Shown: positions 21,995 to 32,992 of the stretch, piece after piece
How the letters are laid out: each line of letters begins with the position of its first letter
How positions within the stretch are numbered: position 1 is the stretch's first letter
NCBI RefSeq assembly: GCF_037176765.1
Contig: NC_090027.1
Span: forward strand, 6,127,930 to 6,191,929
Direction: 5' to 3'
From: Anolis sagrei
Lineage: Eukaryota; Chordata; Lepidosauria; Squamata; Anolidae
DNA length: 64,000 nucleotides
Notes under the pieces: model-generated
Told to the model about the DNA's origin: nothing
Seen by the model: only the letters and a program-made list of their open reading frames with translations
The model's database searches: none
Translations under genes and position numbers: made by a program

Positions 21995-22355
21995 TATTTT
22001 AGGCTGTGGCGCAGTGGGTTAAACCCTTGTGCCAGTAGGACTGAAGACCGACAGGTCATAGGTTCGAATCCAGGGAGAGCATGGATGAGCTCCCTCTATC
22101 AGCCCCAGCTCCTCATGCTGTTTTTTTTAGCACAAGTTTTAGTGGGCTCTAATTAAATCGTATGGAGCTCCCGGTGGCGCAGTGGGTTAAACCCTTATGC
22201 TGGCAGGACTGAAGACCAACAGGTTGTAGATTCAAATCCAGGGAGAACCCTGAAAAACCCCCCACAAATATGGCAATGTCCTTGCAGACGGCCAATTCTC
22301 TCACACCAGAAGCGACTTGCAGTTTCTCAAGTCACTTCCGACATGAAAAAAAAAA
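21995..22355 (+). mobile_element. Two partial tRNA-derived SINEs heading the satellite
   Basis: Heads GTGGCGCAGTGGGTTAAACC at 22006 and 22172, each with the B-box region AGGTTCGAATCC-like. The second joins directly to GCAATGTCCTTGCAGACGGC, lacking the middle of the SINE. Confidence 0.85.
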
Positions 22356-22368
22356 ACCCACAAATATG

Positions 22369-23936
22369 GCTAGTCATCTCTTACTAGATAATTTATTCCC
22401 CAGACTAAGCCAGGTTTGAATCCTGGGAGAGCGTGGATGAGCTCCCTCTACAAGCTCCAGCTCCTCATGCGGGGACATGAGAGAAGCCTCCCACAAGGAT
22501 GGTAAAACATCCGGGCATCCCCTGGGCAACGTCCTTGCAGACGGCCAATTCTCTCACACCAGAAGCGACTTGCAGTTTCTCAAGTCACTTCCGACATGAA
22601 AAACCCCCCACAGATATTGCTAGTCATCTCTTACTAGAGAATTTATTCCCCAGACTAAGCCAGGCTTGAATCCGGGGAGAGCACGGATGAGTTCCCTCAA
22701 TCAGCTCCAGCTCCTCATACGGGGACATGAGAGAAGCCTCCCTCAAAGATGGTAAAAACATCCAGGCGTCCCCTGGGCAACGTCCTTGCAGACGGCCAAT
22801 TCTCTCACACCAGAAGTGACTTGCAGTTTCTCAAGTCACTTCCGACATTAAAAAACCCCCCACAGATATTGCTAGTCATCTCTTACTAGAGAATTTATTC
22901 CCCAGTCTAAGCCAGGCTTGAATCCTGGGAGAGCGTGGATGAGCTCCCTCTATCAGCTCCAGCTCCTCATGCGGGGACATGAGAGAAGCCTCCCACAAGG
23001 ATGGTAAAAACATCCAGGCATCCCCTGGGCAACGTCCTTGCAGACGGCCAATTCTCTCACACCAGAAGCGACTTGCAGTTTCTCAAGTCACTTCCGACAT
23101 GAAAAAAAAACCCCACAAATATGGCTAGTCATCTCTTACTAGAGAATTTATTCCCCAGACTAAGCCAGGCTTGAATCCTGGGAGAGCGTGGATGAGCTCC
23201 CTCTACAAGCTCCAGCTCCTCATACGGGGACATGAGAGAAGCCTCCCTCAAAGATGGTAAAAACATCCAGGCGTCCCCTGGGCAACGTCCTTGCAGACGG
23301 CCAATTCTCTCACACCAGAAGCGACTTGCAGTTTCTCAAGTCACTTCCGACATGAAAAACCCCCCACAGATATTGCTAGTCATCTCTTACTAGAGAATTT
23401 ATTCCCCAGACTAAGCCAGGTTTGAATCCTGGGAGAGCGTGGATGAGCTCCCTCTACAAGCTCCAGCTCCTCATGTGGGGACATGAGAGAAGCCTCCCAC
23501 AAGGATGGTAAAAAAATTCAAAACATCTGGGCGTCCCCTGGGCAACGTCCTTGCAGACGGCCAATTCTCTCACACTAGAAGTGACCTGCAGTTTCTCAAG
23601 TCACTTCTGACAAAAATAAAAACGAAAACCCCCCCCACAGATATGGCTAGTCATCTCTTACTAGAGAATTTATTCCCCATACTAAGCCAGGTTTGAATCC
23701 TGGGAGAGCGTGGATGAGCTCCCTCTATCAGCTCCAGCTCCTCATGCAGGGACATAAGAGAAGCCTCTCACAAGGATGGTAAAAAAAATCAAAACATCTG
23801 GGCATCCCCTGGGCAACGTCCTTGCAGACGGCCAATTCTCTCACACTAGAAGCGATTTGCAGTTTCTCAAGTCACTTCCGACAAAAACAAAAACGAAAAA
23901 AAACCCCACAGATATGGCTAGTCATCTCTTACTATT
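22369..23936 (+). repeat. Satellite of about 250-bp units derived from the 3' two-thirds of a SINE
   Basis: The junction GCTAGTCATCTCTTACTAG recurs at 22369, 22619, 22871, 23124, 23375, 23646 and 23917: six full units of 250, 252, 253, 251, 271 and 271 bp. Each has SINE body (GAGCTCCCTCTATCAGCTCC to CAGTTTCTCAAGTCACTTCC), a short A-rich stretch, and a constant 60-bp spacer (TTATTCCCCAGACTAAGCC). It lies between KCTD9 and GNRH1. Confidence 0.95.
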
Positions 23937-24139
23937 ATAAATGGCAGTTCCTAATTGTTTCTGTCATAAAAATCATCAATAATGAAAGAATAATGAAATT
24001 TTGAAATTTTTGTCAGAGTTCTGAAATTTTCACCACCAGAACTTTAGCAACACTGTACCACACCAGCGCCCCCTAGTTTTCACTGTATGTACTTTAGAAC
24101 CATTTCGAGCCATGGATTGCACATGCCTAATAGATAGAT

Positions 24140-24270
24140 ACATCCCATTTGCCTACTTTCCAAAAGACCTCACAACCTCTGAGGATGCCTGTCATAGATG
24201 CAGGCAAAACATCAGGAGAGAATGCTTCTGGAACATGGCCATACGGCCCGGAAAACACACAACTCAGTGA
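24140..24270 (-). mobile_element. Fragment of the Penelope-type terminal repeat
   Basis: CAACCTCTGAGGATGCCTGT..GGCCATACGGCCCGGAAAAC matches the right arm of the element at 53817-55075. Confidence 0.6.
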
Positions 24271-24755
24271 TGACTTGTGGTGACTATTTTCCCTCTTTGG
24301 AAAGATCTGATAAGTACACTCCAACCTTCCTTTCAATTTAGTATGTCAAAATGAACAAAACAATGCAAACTTTTGCCAATAGGCACAGCAGGAACTTCCC
24401 ACTTTAAAAAGACCTATGTTGCAACTAGACATTTAATAAATATAAATTGCATATATTGTGCTTTTATAAATAATAATAGTAATAATAATAATAATATCCA
24501 AAGCAGAAGATGCATTCTGGAGTGAGGTGGTGCGGAAGAGTTGATGTATCCATCAAGAATAGCGACAGTTCCGAGTCCAAAGCTCCACTAGCCTTCTAAA
24601 TATGGTTCAGCAGCTATTCCTATTACTATAAGTGGGATTTCCCCAAGCCCGCACCATAGAGGTAGTTCCTTAGAAGCGCAAGTCCTGGCAAAAGAGTTGG
24701 GCCTACAATAAAGAGAAAGGAGGGCCGACAGCAGGGTTCCTATTCCTCTCTGCAC

Positions 24756-24872
24756 CTATCTGACACTCTGAGACATGTGGAGTGGTGTCAGCATCTCTTC
24801 AAATATGGCCCCTTTCACGTTGGATCCTCTCAAGTTGGCTTCTTGCAGATCACAACCAGACAGGTCACAGTT
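24756..24872 (-). CDS. KCTD9: KCTD9 exon 12 (last repeats and stop)
   Basis: 117 nt including TAG (24758-24756): [38 protein letters not shown]. The acceptor is CTCTTCAG. No single polyadenylation signal could be chosen with confidence downstream because repeats begin soon after. Confidence 0.96.
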   Translation of the reverse strand, partial: NCDLSGCDLQEANLRGSNVKGAIFEEMLTPLHMSQSVR

Positions 24873-27800
24873 CTGAAGAGAGGAGAGAAATTGTTAGCTG
24901 AAGCTTAACATCTTGGCCAAAATTCAATATGGGACATATCTATTAGGCTTGGGCGATCCAGTTCGTTAATTTCATAATTCGTTATTAATTCGTATTTAAA
25001 TTAGCTTACGATTCAATATCAAGCCATGCAGGAATAGTGTGAGGAGTAATTAAGAATTGAAACAATTTTTCCAATTTTCGTAATTATATTCGTAATTTCG
25101 TAATTATATTTTATAATATACAATTATAATATAATATAATATATAATAATAATATAATATACATTATATATTATATTATATTACATTATATTATTATAAT
25201 ACTATATTATAGTTTTGTATATTATATTATTATATTATATTACTATATTATTATTATATTATATTATAATTCTATATTATAATATAATATATGTAATATA
25301 TTATAATATAATGTAATATATATAATATATTATAATATAATGTAATATAATATACAATTATAATATAATAGAATATATTATATATATTATATATAATAAT
25401 ATAATATAATAATATTATAATAAAATATACAACAATATAATATAATAATATTATAATAATATTATAATAATATTATAATAATATAATATAATATAATATA
25501 ATATAATATAATATAATATAGTTGTTTGTTTTATCACACCAACAGTCAACAACAGAGGGCGAGGGAAGCTTCAGAAGTTCCCTCTGCCCCATTCGGAGGT
25601 TTTTTTAGCATATTGCGCAATCGCGTCCGCCATTAACGAATCGATTCGTAATTTTACGAAATTTCGTATATTTCGAAATTTTTTAAAGTAAAATTTTGGA
25701 ATTCTTAAAAAAAACGAAATGCAAGGGCCCCCTAAAAACGAAACGAGTTTAGAACCAAATTTTTCTGTGGTTACCCAAGCCTAATATCTATATATATATA
25801 AAAACGCTCTGTGCATAATGAGTATCTTAAAAACAAAAAAAACAATGAACGAAATCACACCAAATTTGGCAACAAAATGTCTCATAACACAAGGAGTGAC
25901 CATCACTCAAAAATTATGATTTTGTCATTTGGGAGTTGTAGTTGCTGGGATTTATAGTTCACCTACAATCAAAGAGCATTCTGAAATCCATCAACGATGG
26001 AATTGAACCAAACTTGGCACAGAGAACTCCCATGACCAACAGAAAATACTGGAAGGGTTTGGTGGGCATTGACCTTGAGTTTGGGAGTTGTAGTTCACCC
26101 ACATCCAGAGAGCACTGTGGACTCAAACAATGATGGATCTAGACCAAACTTGGCACGAATATTCCATATGCCCAAATAGAAACACAGATGGAGTTTGGGG
26201 GAAATAGACCTTGCCATTTGGGAGTTGTAGTTACTGGGACTTATAGTTCACCTACAATCAAAGAGTGTTCTGAACCCCACCAATGACAGAATTGGGCCAA
26301 ACTTCCCACACAGAACCCACATGACCAACAGAAAATACTCAAGGCCATCCAGTCCAACTCCCTTCACCAGGGCAAGAAAACGTAATCAAAGCCCTCCTGA
26401 CAAAGAGCCATCCAACCATATATAGAGATAGATATGATTCACACACAGAGAGAGATATAGTATCATAGATTTGAAAGAGACCCCTGAAGAAGGACAATTA
26501 TATGTTGCATGTTCCAGAGTAGGCAAACCAGACGATCTCCACATCACTGACAAAAAACAACAAGAAATACTGTTTACCCACAAACATAAAGACATTAGAT
26601 ATATTAGAAACCAACACTTTCTCATTACTTTATTTTCCAGATCAACAGACTGGGCCACAGCAACGCGTGGCAGGGGACAGCTAGTATCTATCTATATATA
26701 AATGCTCTGTGCATAATGAGTACCTTAAAAACAAAAAATAACAACAAATGAACGAAATCACACCAAATTTGGCAACAAAATGTCTCACAACACAAGGAGT
26801 GACCATCCCTCAAAAAATTATGATTTTGTCATTTGGGAGTTGTAGTTGCTGGGATTTATAGTTCACCTACAATCAAAGAGCATTCTGAACTACATCAACG
26901 ATGGAATTGAACCAAACTTGGCACAGAGAACTCCCATGACCAACAGAAAATACTGGAAGGGTTTGGTGGGCATTGACCTTGAGTTTTGGAGTTGTAGTTC
27001 ACCTACATCCAGAGAGCACTGTGGACTCAAACAATGACAGATCTGGTGTTGTAGTACAGCGTGATAGTAACGTTACTATTACCGGTAGAAGGGAGAAGAG
27101 GGCTGTGCAGGTGTTGGAGGAGGAGCAGCAGCGAAAGTGGATTAGAGACATATTCATGGCTCTAACTGATTCTGAATTCTTTGAGGGTTTCTCAGACTGT
27201 GAAATGGGGGAAGGAGAGGAAAGCAGGGGAGTTAAGCAGGCTATTCGCGAACAAGAATCTGATGAGGAGCTCCAAAGGAAGTGTATCCATGATATACTTA
27301 GCGCTCCAACAGAAAATGAAGATTTTATGGGTTTTGAAAGGAGTGATGGGACTGGGAGTGACATTGAGGAGGAGGGTGATTTGGGGAGCAGTTCATCCTC
27401 TGATGGATATGAGTTGGTTTGGTTTCAATGGGTCTTTGCAGAAGGCAAAGTGTTTTTTCAGGTGTGTATCTTTGTTCCTGCCATTACTCTCAAGCTTGGG
27501 TCCTTGGACTACAGATCTTCGTGTTTCCGTGACTTCTGGCTGATACTTCGTAAGTGTTGACTACAACTCTCCCTGTTTGACTATGGACCGTGTTTTGACT
27601 ACGACTATGCTTTTTGGACTGCTTCTTCTTACTTTGGACATGCCTGGACTATGGACTGCCTTTGGACTCTGATTTTGCTTGCTCCCACATTGTTTTTGGT
27701 GCCTTTTGGACATTTTGAATTACAAGCAGTTTGCTGTATATTTTTGTTATCCCATATTATACTCCGGGATAATCCGGATTATATTTGAGTTTTTTACATA

Positions 27801-30800
27801 GCGGTTGGAAAGACTTTTAGTTTGTGCTAGAGACACTGAAGCAAGTGTCTCTAAAGCCTTTTTGTGTTCAATAAACCTGTGTTTGGACCTTTTATATTGT
27901 GTTTGGCGTTCTTGAGGCTTCTGGGTCTTGACATCTGGACCAAACTTGTCACAAATATTCAGTATGGCCAAATGTGAACACTGGTGGAGTTTGGGGAAAT
28001 AGACCTTGACATTTGGGAGTTGTAGTTGCTGGGTTATAATTCACCTACAATTAAAGAGCATTCTGAACCCCATCAACGATAGAATTGGGCCAAACTTCCC
28101 ATACAGAACCCCCATGTCTTCAAGGGACTCACTTACATGAGCCTCTCTCCAGCCTCACATGCTCTCCCTTGCCTGCACATGTGCACTATGCTGCCATGCG
28201 TCGAACACACTTGCTCTCCCTTCCCTTGCTTGGAGTTTCAGAAACAGTCCTCCCCTTGGCTGAGAGACCGGCCAATCACAGTGAAAGAGGGCTTTTGGTA
28301 GGAAGATTTGCCACCTATTTCCAAAAAGGAAGAGAAGGACAGGCAGAGAGATCTTCAGCCTTCTCCTCCCAAGGAGTTCGTAGGACTATCAGAAATATAT
28401 GTTTTCTGATGGTTTTTGGTGACCCCTCTGAAACCCCCTCACGCCCCACCACCCAGGGTCCCAACCCCCAGGTTGAGAAATGCTCTTTATAGAGGAATCT
28501 GCAAAATAACTGGTGAGCAATGGGACACAGGAAAGGAACGATGTGCATTAGGACCCTCTTGCATCTTTGATATTCACAAACATTTTAATTTTCAGGCTGC
28601 CGATCAGAACCTGAAAGTAACTCACCTCCAAGTCAGTTCCTGCAAGGGTTGCTCCTCTTAGGTTGCAGTTTTTTAACTTTGCGTTCTTCAGAGTTGCAAC
28701 TCGCAAATTAATTCCAGTCATCTGACTCCCTTCCATATCAACACCTTTCAGGTTGGCACCTTAAGCAAAAAATGCCATTTTAAATCCCTTTGAAACATGC
28801 ACCAGTTTGCTGTCTCACTAACAAAAAGAATCAAGCGGAATTCTAAGGCTTTTTTTTCAATATTGCAGCTGCTTTGAATATCATTTGGGGTGCTGAATTC
28901 AAAACATCAAACAAAAACATCATACTACACACAATGACATAAATTGTCCCACTAATTCAATAAACTGCTGGTCTTAACTTTAGTAACCCTCCAGGACATT
29001 TCAGAATTTGTTTATTATCAAGTATATGCAACATAGAAAGAAATTAGACTGTCAAGTTGGGGTTTCATTTACCTTCTAGGTTAGCCTTAAGGCCAGAAGG
29101 ATCCTCAAAGTTGCAGCCTTTCAACGATGCTCCCTCTGCATTGGAGCAAAGCATCTTCACCCCTTGGAGGTTGGCAGACTAGCAAAGACAGAGTCGAGTT
29201 CAGAATGGGTGCCGTTAGACCAAAATAAATATATCTATATAAATAAAAATGTAATGTTCGTTTGTAGGATTATCATAACTCAAAAACCACTGGGTGAATT
29301 GACACCAAATTTGGACACAATACATGTATCAGGCCAACAAGTGACCATTTATATATATAAAAATGCTCTGTGCATAATGAGTACCTTAAAAACAAAAGAA
29401 CCAATGAATGAAATCACACCAAATTTGGCAACAAAGTGTCTCACAACACAAGGAGTGACCATCACTCACAAAATTAGGATTTTGTCATTTGGGAGTTGTA
29501 GTTGCTGGGATTTATAGTTTACCTACAAACAAAGAGCATTCTGAACTCCACCAATGATGGAATTGGACCAAACTTGGCACACAGGACTCCCCTGACCAAC
29601 AGAAAACACTAGAAGGGTTTGGTGGGCATTGACCTTGAGTTTTGGAGTTGTAGTTCACCTACATCCAGAGAGCACTGTGGACTCAAACAATGATGGATCT
29701 GGACCACACTTGGCACAAATACTCAAAATGCCCAAATATAAACACAGATGGAGTTTGGGGAAAATAGATCTTGACATTTGGGAGTTGTAGTTACTGGAAT
29801 TTATAGTCTCCTACAATCGAGCATTCTGAACCCCACCAACGACAGAATTGGGGCAAACTTCCCACACAGAACCCTTATGACCAACAGAAAATACTGTGGT
29901 CTTTTCTGGTGGTCTTTGGCGACTCGTCTGACACCCCCCTGGTGACCTGCCACGGGTCTTGACTTCCCAGGTTGAGAAAATGCTGCCTTAAGGCGATCCA
30001 GTCCAACTCCCTTGACCAGGGCAAGAAACCATAATCATCGCCCTTCTGACAAAGGGCCATCCAGCCATTCACACACATATGTATATGACAGATGCAGTAT
30101 CATAGATTTGAAAGGGACCCCTAAAGAAGGACAATGATATGTTGCATGTTCCAGAGTCGGCAAACCAGACACTCTCCACATCAACTCTGGCAAAGAAACA
30201 GCAAGAAATACTGTTTACCCACAAGCAGAAAGACATTACATATATTAGAAATCAACACTTTCTCATTACTTTATTTTCCAGATCAACAGACTGGGCCACA
30301 GCAACGCCTGGCAGGGGACGAGTAGTCTATATAAATAAAAATGTAATGTTTGTTTGTGGGATTAAAATAATTCTAAAACCACTGGACGAATTGACACCAA
30401 TTTTGGACACAAGACACCTATCAGGCCAATGTGTGACTCGTAAAATACTGAAAAACACAACAGAAGTGACTTAAAAAGCCAAAAAACAAAAATTACATTA
30501 CAATGCATGCGCAAACCCACACTCACGTATATATGCAACCATACATATATACATATACACAAATATATACACACACATATGTACACACAAAATACATATA
30601 CACCGACTGGGCCACAGCAACGTGTGGCAGGGGACGGCTAGTCACTCATAAAAACACTGAAAAACACAGCAGAAGAGACTTAAAAAGCCAAAAATAAAAA
30701 ATTCATTACAATGCATGTGCAAAACAACCTATTTATTTACACATGTACACAAATATATATACACACATATATACACACACAAAATACATATACACAGAAT

Positions 30801-32954
30801 GGGCCACAGCAATGCATGGCAGGGAGGTGGCTAGTAGATAAATAAAATAATAAACCGGCTCTAGCAATGAATATATTTTGTCTGAGGTAACCTCAAAAAA
30901 AAGTCTCCAAGGATAGAAATTCTACAGTCCTCAAATGGCAGCCTCTGTCCTTGCTGAACTGCTGTTATAAAGTGTTTCCTCCAGGCAGCAATCAGCCAGT
31001 CTTTGAAACTGCAAGGCCATTAAACACTAATTAAAGTGACCAATTGCAACATTCACACTTGCTTCAAGCAGAAAAGCGTTCTTTCTCCCACTTCGACATT
31101 ATTTTACAAACATATAAACTCCACTTCTCTAGTTTCCAACAGACCTCACATCCTCTGAGGATGCTTGCCATAGATGTGGGTGAAACGTCAGGAGAGAATG
31201 CTTCTGGAACATGGCCAGACAGCCCAGAAAACTCACAGCAACCCAGAATGAGGGTGCACTTTGTCCAATTGCTCCCGCAAATGACTAAACAATTAGCAGA
31301 TTTTCCACCTTGAGCTGTGAAATAACTTTCCCAACAAACTACAGCAATAGTCCATGATTCGTAATCGTCATTCTAAAAACAAGCCAATTAGTTGATTCAA
31401 TCTGCATAGTCTGGCATGTGACAGTAAGGAAAACCATGTGCTCAAAAGAGGGAAAAAACCCTTTGCTCTTTGGTCTCTTCAAAGTACTCACATCAAGGAC
31501 TGATCCAGAAAGGTCTGCTCGTTCAAGGTTTGCGCAGCAGAGGTTGGCATGGGCCAGGTTGCACCGGCTTAAGTTTGCCATCTTGAAGTTGATGTATCTG
31601 AGATCTAGTCGAGAGAGATCTGCCCCACTGAAATTTAAACCCTGAAGAAAGGCATAATAAGATTCTGAAACAGAAATAATCACACCAAGGCCTGCTAACT
31701 CTGAGGCCTACCTCACACTGAGGTTTGCCTCACATTGAAGCCTGTCTCAGACTGCCACCTTTCTCCCACTAAGGCAAACTAACACTGAGGCCTTTCATGC
31801 TGAGGCCTACCTAACACACTGAGGCCCTTCTCCCACAGAGACCTCTCACAGACTGAGGAACCAGTTTTCTGAAGGAATTCTCCACCTCAAAAAGAGGATT
31901 TTATTTATTTATTTATTTATTATTCAAATTTTATTATTTATTATTATTCTTTCTTTATTAATTAATTAATTTATTATTTTGTAACTATAGAAGACAGCTT
32001 TCTCTTTTGTAGCATCTTAGCTTTGGAATGTCAATCTGAACAACAACAATGGTTCGAACCGGACCTGAAACAAACTCTGCATTTTTGTTGGAGACAAACT
32101 GTGAAATATTTTTGTTTACCATTAAGTATCCCCTGTAACAATTAGACATATCACAGTATTTTGATATTTAGTGTGTTGAGTATTGTAATACACTGAATTG
32201 AAGTGTTTGTACCTTATAGTATGAGAATGGAGGCTGCAGTGTTAGGATAGGGTTGGGTTACAGAACAATGTATAGAACATTGAAAAAAAAAACACACACA
32301 TGCGTGCAATATTCTCTCTGAATACCTGACACCGAAGTTCAGACTTGGTTGAGGTTGCAAGTAGGAACCTGACAAATTCCTTTCGAGAAATAGGAGAATG
32401 GTCTTCAGCTGGTTGTGAATTCTAATGAGAAAGCAAAACAGGCAAAAGTGAATCAGTGCGGGTATTTCTATCTTTAGCAACCTGACTCTGGGGAAAAACT
32501 GAATTGATGGTTTTCCTGATATCCATAGAAAATTGTTATATTATCCTTGTATTAGTGGCACGGAGACTCAATAGCATGAGCTTCCTTATATAAATTGTAT
32601 TTAAAGAAAAATTGGCACATTTTATTTTTAGATTACCGTATATACTCGAGTATATACTCGAGTATAAGCTGACCTGAATATAACACGAGGCACCTAATTT
32701 TACCACAAAAACTGGGAAAACATATTGACTTGAGTATAAGCCGAGGGTGGGAAATGCAGCAGTTACTGGTAAATTTCAAAATAAAAATAGATCTCAATAA
32801 AATTAATAACTGAAGCAGCAGTAGGTTAAATGTTTTTGAATATTTACATAAATCTGTAATTTAAGATAAGACTGTTCAGCTCTGATTAAATCATTATTCT
32901 AATCTTCAGTGCAAATGTACTTATGTATCCTTCCAATAATAATAAAGATAGTAA

Positions 32955-32992
<38 letters not shown>

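Larger units (their letters stand above)
26691..28490 (+). mobile_element. Helitron-type composite containing a hAT-derived interior, split by a solo LTR
   Basis: 5' TCTATATATAAATGCTCTGTGC start, then the same interior as 24939-26684. It resumes after the LTR at 27934 and runs to a hAT end-like CCCAGGTTGAGAAATGC near 28470. A clear CTAG terminus was not found, so the 3' end is approximate. Confidence 0.6.
29234..30834 (+). mobile_element. Outer Helitron of a nest
   Basis: Starts TCTATATAAATAAAAATG and breaks off at GTGACCA (29347). It resumes at TCACTCATAAAAACACTG (30642) and ends GGCCACAGCAATGCATGGC and CTAG (30831-30834). Confidence 0.87.

Noticed and set aside
22000-22110. tRNA-like sequence with A and B boxes (also 44527, 54275, 42067)
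   Set aside because: Promoter-like heads of SINEs; the bodies and tails show they are retroposons, not tRNA genes.
22369-23936. Regular repeats and spacers resembling a CRISPR array
   Set aside because: Units of 250-271 bp with constant spacers in a vertebrate genome; a SINE-derived satellite.
24703-24710. AATAAA just past the KCTD9 stop
   Set aside because: It is on the plus strand, opposite to KCTD9, so it cannot be that gene's signal.
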